Source: Candidatus Latescibacterota bacterium (lineage in GTDB: Bacteria; Latescibacterota; UBA2968; UBA8231). Taken from it: a stretch of DNA of 7,268 nt. The DNA lies in contig DPVW01000038.1 in assembly GCA_003529325.1 (NCBI GenBank), positions 9,219 to 16,486 of the forward strand. The letters run 5' to 3'. Below the pieces are notes generated by a model. The model did not search any database, was not told where the DNA came from, and was given only the letters and a program-made list of their open reading frames with translations. The translations under genes were made by a program, and so were the position numbers. Positions 1 to 6,201 of the stretch are shown one piece after another (position 1 is the stretch's first letter; each line of letters begins with the position of its first letter).

Positions 1-387
1 CCCCTCGGGAATCGGCATCGCTACGCGGTCACAGTCCGGCGAGTAAAGTCCACTGGACGGATCGAAGTTCTCGTGGCGTGTTGCCGTGTCGGCGGTCAGT
101 ACCGTGATCCCGTAGATGCTATTGGGGGAGTCGCTGGGTCCGTCGATACGAAAACGGGCGGTCGCCGTGTGTTGCGTCTGGAGATAGTTGATGATCGCAT
201 CGGATTCAGCGTCGGTATCGGCCTCGTCGACGCGCTGATTCCAGGGGTAGCTGGCGTCGAAGAGTTGACCTTGTGTCGCGCCGCATAGACCCGTCTCCGA
301 CATGCCGGACTGAGTGATTTCAGCTGCGTCCTCACCACATCCGAGCAACAGCGGTGTGAGTAGCGACAGCAGCGGCAGTGATTTCAT
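1..387 (-). CDS. Lipoprotein of unknown function, N-terminal 129 residues (3' end outside window)
   Basis: The frame is open from an ATG at 387 to the left edge, so the C-terminus is missing. The N-terminus MKSLPLLSLLTPLLLGC is a classic lipoprotein signal: a short basic start, a hydrophobic core, and a lipobox L-L-G with the lipidated cysteine at residue 17. By the general proteobacterial sorting rule, Gly at the +2 position (not Asp) favours outer-membrane sorting. The mature part is acidic and polar, with two further cysteines (35 and 119) that might pair, and no membrane segment. I recognise no domain. The start lies 14 bases after the stop of the upstream minus-strand gene, so the two are probably co-transcribed and both products are exported. 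The ribosome site is weak (GAG about 9 bases upstream). Seen: signal peptide and open frame. Inferred: export and the operon link. Function unknown. Confidence 0.75.
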   Translation of the reverse strand, partial: MKSLPLLSLLTPLLLGCGEDAAEITQSGMSETGLCGATQGQLFDASYPWNQRVDEADTDAESDAIINYLQTQHTATARFRIDGPSDSPNSIYGITVLTADTATRHENFDPSSGLYSPDCDRVAMPIPEG

Positions 388-401
388 TTCCAGCTCGCAG
401 A

Positions 402-701
402 TCAGTAGGAGATTCTCGGTCCCTCGAATTTCAACGATGTCGTCGTGGCGGTAGTTGTGCCGACGGAAGTGTCCGCATAACGAAATGAGACATGCATTGA
501 CGAATCACCTTCTTCCACTTGCATCTGGTAGCGGATCTCCAGCCCGTCCTGGGCATCGTATCGATCGGTGCTCACCAGCTCCTCAGACAACTCATGGTTG
601 AACTGGGTCACCCACCACATCTGTTGTGGTCCCACGTATTTCTCCAGCGAACCGGGGAGTACGATGCTCATCATGCTCTGCGCGGAGTAAACATACGTCA
701 T
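402..701 (-). CDS. 99-codon 3' segment: C-terminus of the broken gene, or a small coupled gene
   Basis: This is an uninterrupted 99-residue frame from ATG 701 to TGA 402. Its composition is protein-like (mixed, acidic, Trp-Trp near residue 30), with no signal peptide and no motif I recognise. Two readings are possible. First, it is the natural C-terminus of the frame-disrupted exported protein, with an internal methionine at 701. Second, it is a separate small gene: in the adjacent frame the preceding segment ends in a TGA (700-698) that overlaps this ATG by the ATGA arrangement typical of translational coupling. There is no convincing Shine-Dalgarno just upstream, which slightly favours the first reading. 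It is followed after 14 bases by the lipoprotein gene. Function unknown. Confidence 0.45.
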   Translation of the reverse strand: MTYVYSAQSMMSIVLPGSLEKYVGPQQMWWVTQFNHELSEELVSTDRYDAQDGLEIRYQMQVEEGDSSMHVSFRYADTSVGTTTATTTSLKFEGPRISY

Positions 702-1495
702 GCCGGAGGCACCGCTTTCTGCTCCTCTTCGAAAGGCAGTTCAAAAGATGCCCATCGATTCCACGGAAGTAGAGTCTGTCGGGCTCACTGGACTGGATGT
801 AGATCGACCGCGGTATGGCCGACCACAATGATGTAACGGTGAGGTCGTCCGCTCCTGTGCGGTGTAGGCCCTGAGTACCGACTGTAGAGCCCGGCTGCAG
901 GCGCTTCGACAAGGTGCCGTACATCTCCGCGGAGGAACGATCTTCTGCTACCTCTTTGCCAAGCCGTGCCAGAGCACGTTCCACCGCGATGGCGGAGTGC
1001 CCGGCCGCCAGGTATTCGGTCACCGAGCGGTCTCCTATCAGTTCGGCGAGGTCGTCAGCATACAGCGGTACCGGCGTATCAGCACTTCCTGAGATTCCGA
1101 TGTTGAAACCAGCAAGGGCGTCATCAAGGGCATCGATCTGTTCGACAAAATCATCCTCTGCAGCCCTATCTGTCGACAGGGGAAACAGGATCGTGAATTC
1201 ACCACTGCCGGCTCTTTCCAGTGAAACACCGATACTGACCTCGATGAGATCACATGTAGCGGAGGGGGTAGTAGCCTTCTACACTCGAAGTTTCCATGAG
1301 CATGGGCGGCACACCCTCGTGCTCTACCGGTGTCGCCACCGACCTTTGGACGGCAATGCGGGCAGCATTCTTCGGTGAATTTCGCACCGCGGCATCCGAG
1401 GTGGTCGAAAGCAGGACCAGGACAGAGAGGACGGCTGCTGTTGAGCAGAAATAGCGTCCACAGGGCGAAGCTCCTGTCTTGCGTGGATACTTCAT
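402..1495 (-). pseudogene. Frame-disrupted gene for an exported protein of unknown function
   Basis: The gene starts at ATG 1495, seven bases after a GAGGAG ribosome site, and opens with a basic stretch and a hydrophobic core (AAVLSVLVLLSTTSDAA), a Sec signal peptide with likely cleavage after S-D-A. That frame stops at 1250. Coding-like sequence continues in a second frame from about 1265 down to about 750, including residues such as EYLAAGHSAIAVERALARLG, and then in a third frame from 701 to the stop at 402. The first switch coincides with a G5 run on the plus strand (1264-1268); removing one base joins the frames. A second and perhaps a third indel lie between 753 and 698, where a piece reading FELPFEEEQKAVPPA bridges the two frames. 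Repaired, the product would be about 360 residues. I recognise no family. It could be a true pseudogene, or an intact gene with assembly errors, or two genes at the 3' end. Confidence 0.6.
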
Positions 1496-1502
1496 AACCA
1501 GA

Positions 1503-1508
1503 CTCCTC
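1503..1508 (-). promoter_or_regulatory. Ribosome binding site of the disrupted exported-protein gene
   Basis: On the minus strand these bases read GAGGAG, ending seven bases before ATG 1495. This fixes the start at 1495 and not at the in-frame ATG at 1510, which would overlap the site and put extra residues before the signal peptide. Confidence 0.7.
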
Positions 1509-1581
1509 ATGGCGGGCTCGGGGTCCTGACGGGGCAGAGAGTGCCACAGTACGGGTCAAGCGTGGCCAACCCTCCCTGTTC

Positions 1582-1592
1582 TTGGTGACCAA
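1582..1592. repeat. 11-bp palindrome in the divergent intergenic region
   Basis: TTGGT-G-ACCAA is a perfect inverted repeat with a one-base centre. It lies about midway between the minus-strand start at 1495 and the plus-strand start at 1678, where an operator controlling one or both transcription units could sit. It is short enough to occur by chance. Confidence 0.25.
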
Positions 1593-1627
1593 TGCGCCGG
1601 AGGCACTCTGGGCTCGTTTCCCCTACT

Positions 1628-1657
1628 TTGAGCTTCCATTCTCGTTCCCCGCATACA
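1628..1657 (+). promoter_or_regulatory. Weak sigma70-like promoter candidate for the catabolic cluster
   Basis: TTGAGC (1628-1633) resembles a -35 box. Eighteen bases later CATACA (1652-1657) matches three of six positions of the -10 consensus. It would place transcription start shortly before the ribosome site of the first cluster gene. The -10 match is poor, so this is only a candidate; no better pair stood out on the plus strand between 1496 and 1677. Confidence 0.25.
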
Positions 1658-1669
1658 TGTCATCCATTC

Positions 1670-1673
1670 GAGG
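1670..1673 (+). promoter_or_regulatory. Ribosome binding site deciding the hydrolase start
   Basis: GAGG lies four bases before ATG 1678. The frame is open further upstream to a TTG at 1582, but the upstream 32 residues do not resemble the family, whereas 1678 has this site and gives a protein of normal length. Confidence 0.5.
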
Positions 1674-1677
1674 CACC

Positions 1678-2388
1678 ATGCCCACCATCGATATTCCCGT
1701 ACGCTACTACAAGGATTTTCCCGGCGGATACGACTACGGCTATGAGAGTCTGCCGCTGCCACTGGCAGAATGCACGCTACTGCTTGTCGATGTCGATGGC
1801 ACGGCGCCCAACCCGACGACGCAGAATCTTATCGCCCCGGCGCTGGACGCGGCACGCAGGACGGGTCTGCGCGTCGCTTACGTACACAACGATCTGCGCC
1901 TGGTGGCTGATCCCGGCAACATTGTCGGCGAGTTCTGGGGCAAGACGAAATACGCTGATGGGAGCGACGCCCTCGACCCGTGGCGGGAGAAGGACAAGGA
2001 CTACACGCCGCAATATCTGGACTGTGTCCGGCCCCGCGACGGGGAGCCAAATTTCCCCAAGTGGATCTGGAGCGGCTTCCACGACACCTTTCTCGACCAG
2101 CACCTGCGCAGTTGGGGCACGCGAACCCTGTTCGTCGTCGGTTACAGTCGACGTGCCTGCATGCATTATACCTGCGCCGAGGCGGTGGGGCGCAATTATC
2201 GAGTGGTGTTGCTGCGTGACGCTTCCAATGGCGCCGAGATTGAGTTTCCGGATACGATCGACGAGTCCATGCCAGAGGGTGGCTGGCTGAACAAGATTGT
2301 GCTGCGCAACTTCGAGCATCTGATCGGTTATACAACAACGAGCCAGGAGTTTGTCACCGCCTGCTCAAAGGTGGAGAACGGGTCATGA
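1678..2388 (+). CDS. Isochorismatase-family cysteine hydrolase
   Basis: A 236-residue cytosolic enzyme of the isochorismatase-like fold, a family that includes nicotinamidase, N-carbamoylsarcosine amidohydrolase, ureidoacrylate hydrolase and biuret hydrolase. Most members hydrolyse an amide or carbamoyl C-N bond with a Cys-Asp-Lys triad. All three residues are visible: Asp38 at the end of strand 1 (LLLVDVD), Lys128 before the S-G-F helix (PKWIWSGFHDTFLD), and Cys161 in GYSRRACMHYTCAEA, where family members typically have a G-V-x-x-x-x-C segment. The end of the domain (RVVLLRDAS) is also typical. Start 1678 is chosen for its GAGG site and normal family length; the open frame extends further upstream but looks non-coding there. 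The stop overlaps the next start by ATGA, so the dehydratase is translationally coupled. It is the first gene of the plus-strand cluster. Family assignment is firm; the substrate is unknown, with an N-carbamoyl or amide compound likeliest given the neighbours. Confidence 0.88.
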   Translation: MPTIDIPVRYYKDFPGGYDYGYESLPLPLAECTLLLVDVDGTAPNPTTQNLIAPALDAARRTGLRVAYVHNDLRLVADPGNIVGEFWGKTKYADGSDALDPWREKDKDYTPQYLDCVRPRDGEPNFPKWIWSGFHDTFLDQHLRSWGTRTLFVVGYSRRACMHYTCAEAVGRNYRVVLLRDASNGAEIEFPDTIDESMPEGGWLNKIVLRNFEHLIGYTTTSQEFVTACSKVENGS

Positions 2389-3512
2389 AGATTACCGATA
2401 TCGACACCCTCATGTACAATTCTCCAGGACGGAAGTGGACGGTGGTACGCGTGCACACCGACGCCGGCATCACCGGCCTGGGAGAGGCGACGTATTCCAA
2501 CAAGGAGCCGGTGGTCTGTGCCGCCGTAGAGCACATGAAGCAGGAGCTGATCGGTGAAGATCCGGCGCGCATCGAGTGGCTCTGGCATCACATCTATCGT
2601 CGTTCCTCGGTGAGCGGCATCTGGCGTATGGCGGGGCCCGTGTGGATGAGTGCTCTGGCGGGTATCGACATTGCCCTGTGGGATCTCAAGGGCAAGGTGG
2701 CGGGGCTGCCGGTATACGATCTGTTGGGTGGTGCCTTCAGGCGGCAGGTCGACGTGTATACCCACTTCGGTGGCAGCACACCGCAAGACTCGGCGAAGAT
2801 GGCCAAGACCAAGCAGGAGGAAGGATTCTTCGCGCTGAAAGGGGGGGCGAGTTCGCGGGATCACAATGGCCTCGACTGGGACACCTACCTCGACGACGGC
2901 CATCCGGACAAGACGGTGGCCCATTTCGAGGCGGTGCGTGAGGCGGTGGGACCTGATGTGAAGTTGTTCATCGACTGCCACGGTCGATTCACCATTGCCA
3001 ACTCGATTCGGCTCGCCAAACGGTTGGAGCATCTGGACCTATTCGCCTACGAGGATCCCGTGGCGCCCGACGACCTGACAGCGTATCCGAAGATCCGCAG
3101 TCAGATCAATATCCCGGTGATGGGTTCGGAGCGACTGAATACAAAAAGCCAGTTCCGCCGCTTGCTCGAGTTGGAGGGGATCGACATCGCGCAGCCGGAC
3201 CTGATGTACTCAGGAGGCATCACCGAGGCGCGCAAGATCGCCGCCATTGCCGAAACCTTTCACGTGCCGATCTCGTTTCACAATACCAAGGGGCCCATCG
3301 GTATTCTGGCGGCGGCGCATGTGATGGCGTCGATACCGAATGCGGCGCCCATCGAGTTTGTCACCGGTATCGACTGGCGGGACGAGATCATCGACGTTCC
3401 CATCGACGTGCAGGGCGGGCGTATCGTATTGTCCGAACGGCCCGGTCTGGGGGTGGAACTCACCGAGGCGGGGATGGCCAAGCATCGATGGCTGGCGGGA
3501 GAGCCGCGATAA
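2385..3512 (+). CDS. Mandelate racemase/enolase-superfamily acid-sugar dehydratase-like enzyme
   Basis: A 375-residue enzyme with the two-domain enolase-superfamily layout: an N-terminal capping domain (about 1-115, with the signature ALAGIDIALWDLKGK at 90-104) followed by a TIM-barrel. Members bind Mg2+ and abstract a proton alpha to a carboxylate. Visible active-site residues are the metal ligands Asp197 (IDCHGRF), Glu223 (YEDPV) and Glu249 (GSERL), His199, the Asp272 (QPDL) and His299 (SFHNTKGP) dyad, and Glu324. As I recall the E. coli D-galactonate dehydratase numbering, all of these fall at a constant offset of 14, so a dehydratase of that subgroup is likelier than a racemase or cycloisomerase. 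The loop after LKGG (152-175) is longer than in that enzyme and probably shapes substrate choice. GGAG eight bases before ATG supports the start, and the ATGA overlap couples it to the hydrolase gene. A 55-base gap follows. The exact sugar or hydroxy acid is unknown. Confidence 0.9.
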   Translation: MKITDIDTLMYNSPGRKWTVVRVHTDAGITGLGEATYSNKEPVVCAAVEHMKQELIGEDPARIEWLWHHIYRRSSVSGIWRMAGPVWMSALAGIDIALWDLKGKVAGLPVYDLLGGAFRRQVDVYTHFGGSTPQDSAKMAKTKQEEGFFALKGGASSRDHNGLDWDTYLDDGHPDKTVAHFEAVREAVGPDVKLFIDCHGRFTIANSIRLAKRLEHLDLFAYEDPVAPDDLTAYPKIRSQINIPVMGSERLNTKSQFRRLLELEGIDIAQPDLMYSGGITEARKIAAIAETFHVPISFHNTKGPIGILAAAHVMASIPNAAPIEFVTGIDWRDEIIDVPIDVQGGRIVLSERPGLGVELTEAGMAKHRWLAGEPR

Positions 3513-3523
3513 AACTTGTATAT

Positions 3524-3553
3524 CCGTCAGCGCCAGAGCACACCCGTCAACGC
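3524..3553 (+). repeat. Imperfect 10-bp direct repeat in the only intra-operon gap
   Basis: CCGTCAGCGC (3524-3533) and CCGTCAACGC (3544-3553) match at nine of ten positions and start 20 bases apart, close to two helical turns. The second copy abuts the GGAG ribosome site of the downstream gene. It could be a regulator or RNA-level site; chance is possible. Confidence 0.35.
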
Positions 3554-3567
3554 GGAGTTTCCAGAAA

Positions 3568-5181
3568 ATGACCAGAGAGATCGAGAACATCGGTTGGCAG
3601 GCTGAAAGCAGACTCGGCGCCGTCGCCGCTGGCGGCGCTGGGGCAGTCGATGCCGGCATGCAGATGCTGGAGTCAGAGGGCAACGCCGCGGACGCTGCGG
3701 TTGCGACGATTTTTGCGCTGCAAGTGACCGACCACATCGCCTGTTGTATCGGTGGCGAAGTCCCCCTGCTCATCTACAATGCTGACCAAGGTCAGGTGAA
3801 ATCCTTGTCGGGTATGGGGCGTGCGCCACAATCGCAACAGGCCATCGATTGGTATATGGCCAATGGCATCCCCGGCCCTGGGGACATGAAGATGGCCCCC
3901 GTGCCCTCCGTCGTGGATCTGTGCATGACAACGCTGCAGCGATTTGGCACGATGTCGTTGGCGCAGGTTGTCGCGCCGACACTGTCCATCCTCGATGCCG
4001 GCACCCGCGAGTGGGAGCCGAAGTTGGCGCGCACCCTGCGGCGTATGGTCGAGGAAGAAGGGCTCACCGGTGGCTCCCGCGAGCACAAGCTGCAGGCTGC
4101 GTGCGATCGTTTTTACGGACGCAACTCACGTTGCAGCGATATCGCTCTGGAGTTGGAGGCGGACTACATCCGTCATGGTAGTTTCCTGCGACTCTCCGAT
4201 CTGCAGGCGCATCGCACGCGCATCGAAGAACCGGTGACCGTCGATTATCGCGGCTACACCATCTGCAAGTGCGACACCTGGACTCAGGGACCAGCGCTAT
4301 TGCAGGCGTTGCGCCTCGTCGAGGGCTTCGACGTACACAGTCTCGGTCACATGTCCGCAGACTACGTACACCTCGCCGTGGAGGGGTTGAAACTCGCCTT
4401 TGCCGATCGCGATGCCTGGTATGGCGATCCAGAGTTTGTCGATGTGCCCCTGGATCAGCTGTTGTCTGATGCATATACCGAACTGCGTCGGCCGCTGATC
4501 GATATGGGGACCGCTTCGGCCGAGGCTCGGCCGGGTGATCCACATACCATGGAGGCCGTCAAGGCCGACGGCGTCTTCCGTCCCGGCGGCCCCGGCACCA
4601 CCACCTGTGTCGTCGCCGATCGCTGGGGCAATGTCGTTGCCGCAACACCGAGTGCCAATGTCGACAGGACCCGCATGGACGGTGGTGACGCCGGGGTCAC
4701 ATATGGCAATCGCCTGCGCAGTCTGAACACGACACCAGGCCACCCTAACTGCATACAGCCAGGCAAACGCCCGCGGATCACCTTGACGCCGACACTCGTT
4801 CTCAAAGATGGAAAACCGGCCTTCGCCGTCAGTGTCGCCGGCGGTGATCGCCAGGATCAGGTGGCTCTCAACATGCTCATGGGCGCCATCGACTTCGGCC
4901 TGTCTCCCAGCGCTGTGGTGCGGGCTCCGCGGTTCTCCAGTTTCCACCACCAGAATTCATTCGACCCGAGTCCACAACGGGACACAACCTTCACCGACGC
5001 CGGTGCACTGGAGATCAACGACAGCCTGTCAGATGTGGTGCGCTCGGAACTGGCGCGCCGTGGTCATCCACTGCTGGTGAAGGACCGCAGCATAGGTACG
5101 CCCGTCATGCTCAAGATCGACCGGGACGCCATTCTGGCCGCCGGGGATCCGGACGCCGGACGCCACGCCGCGAGATTGTGA
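3568..5181 (+). CDS. Gamma-glutamyltransferase-like Ntn hydrolase, probably not a glutathione enzyme
   Basis: A 537-residue member of the gamma-glutamyltranspeptidase/cephalosporin-acylase family: a precursor that cuts itself before a threonine, which becomes the nucleophile of the small subunit. The processing site is Gly343-Thr344 in PGTTTCVVADRWGNVV, giving subunits of about 343 and 194 residues, as in the family. The large subunit keeps GNAADAAVA (38-46), the IGG motif near 61, and HLAVEGLKLAFADRDAWYGDP (268-288). The small subunit keeps the Gly425-Gly426 oxyanion pair and APRF (453-456). Residues that bind gamma-glutamate in E. coli GGT are not kept: the Ser-Ser of KRPLSSM is Ile404-Thr405, the Gln/Asp segment is replaced by GNRLRSLN, and the Arg of DFRE-AP is replaced by SGMGRAP. 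There is no signal peptide, so it is probably cytosolic. Start 3568 has GGAG ten bases upstream. Likely an amidase or acylase on an unknown substrate. Confidence 0.88.
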   Translation: MTREIENIGWQAESRLGAVAAGGAGAVDAGMQMLESEGNAADAAVATIFALQVTDHIACCIGGEVPLLIYNADQGQVKSLSGMGRAPQSQQAIDWYMANGIPGPGDMKMAPVPSVVDLCMTTLQRFGTMSLAQVVAPTLSILDAGTREWEPKLARTLRRMVEEEGLTGGSREHKLQAACDRFYGRNSRCSDIALELEADYIRHGSFLRLSDLQAHRTRIEEPVTVDYRGYTICKCDTWTQGPALLQALRLVEGFDVHSLGHMSADYVHLAVEGLKLAFADRDAWYGDPEFVDVPLDQLLSDAYTELRRPLIDMGTASAEARPGDPHTMEAVKADGVFRPGGPGTTTCVVADRWGNVVAATPSANVDRTRMDGGDAGVTYGNRLRSLNTTPGHPNCIQPGKRPRITLTPTLVLKDGKPAFAVSVAGGDRQDQVALNMLMGAIDFGLSPSAVVRAPRFSSFHHQNSFDPSPQRDTTFTDAGALEINDSLSDVVRSELARRGHPLLVKDRSIGTPVMLKIDRDAILAAGDPDAGRHAARL

Positions 5182-5184
5182 GTT

Positions 5185-6201
5185 TTGAAAATTGCCATCC
5201 TGCACGGGCCGCGGGATCTGCGCCTCGAAGAGCAGGCGCTCGACACGACGCTGGGCCCGCAGCAGGTGCACGTGGAGACGGAGATCTCCGCCTTCAAGAT
5301 CGGTACGGATCGTGGCAACTACGAAGGCGCCGAGAGTGTGCCAGGCGCCCCCGACTACCCGCGTCCCGTTGGTGACAGCAATCTCGGCATCGTGCGTGCC
5401 GTGGGTTCGGCGGTCACCGATCTGCAGCCAGGGGACCGTGTCGTATCGCGGGCGTGGCATCAGTCGGAATTCGTCGCCGATCCTGGACTCAACCTGGTAA
5501 AGGTGCCAGAAGGGGTGGACGCGGAAGATGCCGTGTGGGCGCACCTGTACACGCTCAGCGCCCACTGTTATCGCAAGGCGCTGTTCACGCCTGGAGAGAA
5601 TGTCGCCGTCGTCGGCCTGGGTGTGCTCGGTCTGGGTGCGGTAGCACTCGGTCCTTACTTCGGCGCGCGGGTCATCGGTCTGGGCAATGACCCGGGACGT
5701 CTGGACATGGCGAAGAGAATGGGTGCCGACGAAGTATTTCTGTCAGACGATGTCGACCTGATGGAGAAGCTGGATACGTGCACCGGTGGCGCTGGTGTCG
5801 ATCTCGTCATTCTCACGGCCAACCCGTGGCCGGCGTGGCGTACGGCCTGTCAGGTCGTACGAGCCAATGGCCGCGTCGCCGTCGTCGCCTTGCCGGGGCG
5901 TGGCGAGGAAGCCCTCGACTTCAATCCATTGTCGATGGAGTGGTTCTACAACAAAGGGATCGCGTTGATCGCTGTCTCCGGCCAGGGCGGGTATCTGTTT
6001 CCCACTCCGGGAGCGGACCGATTCGACGGTGTCCGTGGCTGCGAGCACACGTTGTCGCTCATGGCCAAGGGTCTGGCACCGAGCCGGCTGATCACTCATC
6101 GCCTGCCGTACACGGACATGATCGAGGCGTATGAGATGGCCTATCGCCGCGACAAGGGGATGCTGGGCGTCATCTTCCAGTGGTTGGGCGGGTCGCATTG
6201 A
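5185..6201 (+). CDS. Medium-chain dehydrogenase/reductase without zinc ligands
   Basis: A 338-residue NAD(P)-dependent oxidoreductase of the medium-chain (alcohol dehydrogenase-like) superfamily. The GroES-like N-terminal half holds EISAFKIGTDRGNYEG, PGDRVV and a leading MKIAILHGP. The Rossmann motif GLGVLG is at 144-149, followed by ARVIGLGNDPGRLDMAKRMGA and the typical TGGAGVDLVI segment. Catalytic-zinc residues are absent: the GICGTD cysteine is Ile39 and the GHE motif is GDSNLG (63-68). The four-cysteine structural-zinc loop is missing too, so it should act without zinc, more like quinone-reductase-type members. The start must be TTG at 5185: the previous gene's TGA is in the same frame and only three bases precede TTG, so no in-frame upstream codon can serve. 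This implies termination-reinitiation coupling. The next gene overlaps its stop. Substrate unknown; a redox step on the cluster's intermediate is inferred. Confidence 0.85.
   Translation: MKIAILHGPRDLRLEEQALDTTLGPQQVHVETEISAFKIGTDRGNYEGAESVPGAPDYPRPVGDSNLGIVRAVGSAVTDLQPGDRVVSRAWHQSEFVADPGLNLVKVPEGVDAEDAVWAHLYTLSAHCYRKALFTPGENVAVVGLGVLGLGAVALGPYFGARVIGLGNDPGRLDMAKRMGADEVFLSDDVDLMEKLDTCTGGAGVDLVILTANPWPAWRTACQVVRANGRVAVVALPGRGEEALDFNPLSMEWFYNKGIALIAVSGQGGYLFPTPGADRFDGVRGCEHTLSLMAKGLAPSRLITHRLPYTDMIEAYEMAYRRDKGMLGVIFQWLGGSH

Noticed and set aside
73..338. Short open frames on both strands in the first 340 bases
   Set aside because: They overlap the lipoprotein frame, which has a signal peptide and runs unbroken to the edge; the others have low-complexity shadow composition.
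790..900. Minus-strand frame reading RYIIVVGHTAVDLHPVQ, resembling part of an OmpA-like domain
   Set aside because: A stop follows immediately, and third-position GC in this stretch favours the other frame, which also links smoothly to flanking coding sequence.
914..1378. Plus-strand open frame of 154 codons over the broken gene
   Set aside because: Serine- and arginine-rich antisense shadow of the minus-strand coding sequence, with no family resemblance or ribosome site.
1582..1677. 32-residue N-terminal extension of the isochorismatase-family protein from TTG 1582
   Set aside because: No family similarity in the extension and a better ribosome site at 1670-1673 for ATG 1678.
1774..1803. 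VDVDGT in the first cluster protein resembles HAD phosphatase motif I (DxDGT)
   Set aside because: The rest of the protein matches the isochorismatase fold, with Lys128 and Cys161 in family positions, and no HAD motifs II-IV are visible.
3340..3567. Possible 76-residue N-terminal extension of the GGT-like protein
   Set aside because: It overlaps the dehydratase gene in another frame; ATG 3568 has a GGAG site and begins where family similarity begins.
4064..4950. Long minus-strand open frames (159 and 217 codons) opposite the GGT-like gene
   Set aside because: Antisense shadows of a conserved gene; Arg/Pro- or His-rich composition and no start signals.
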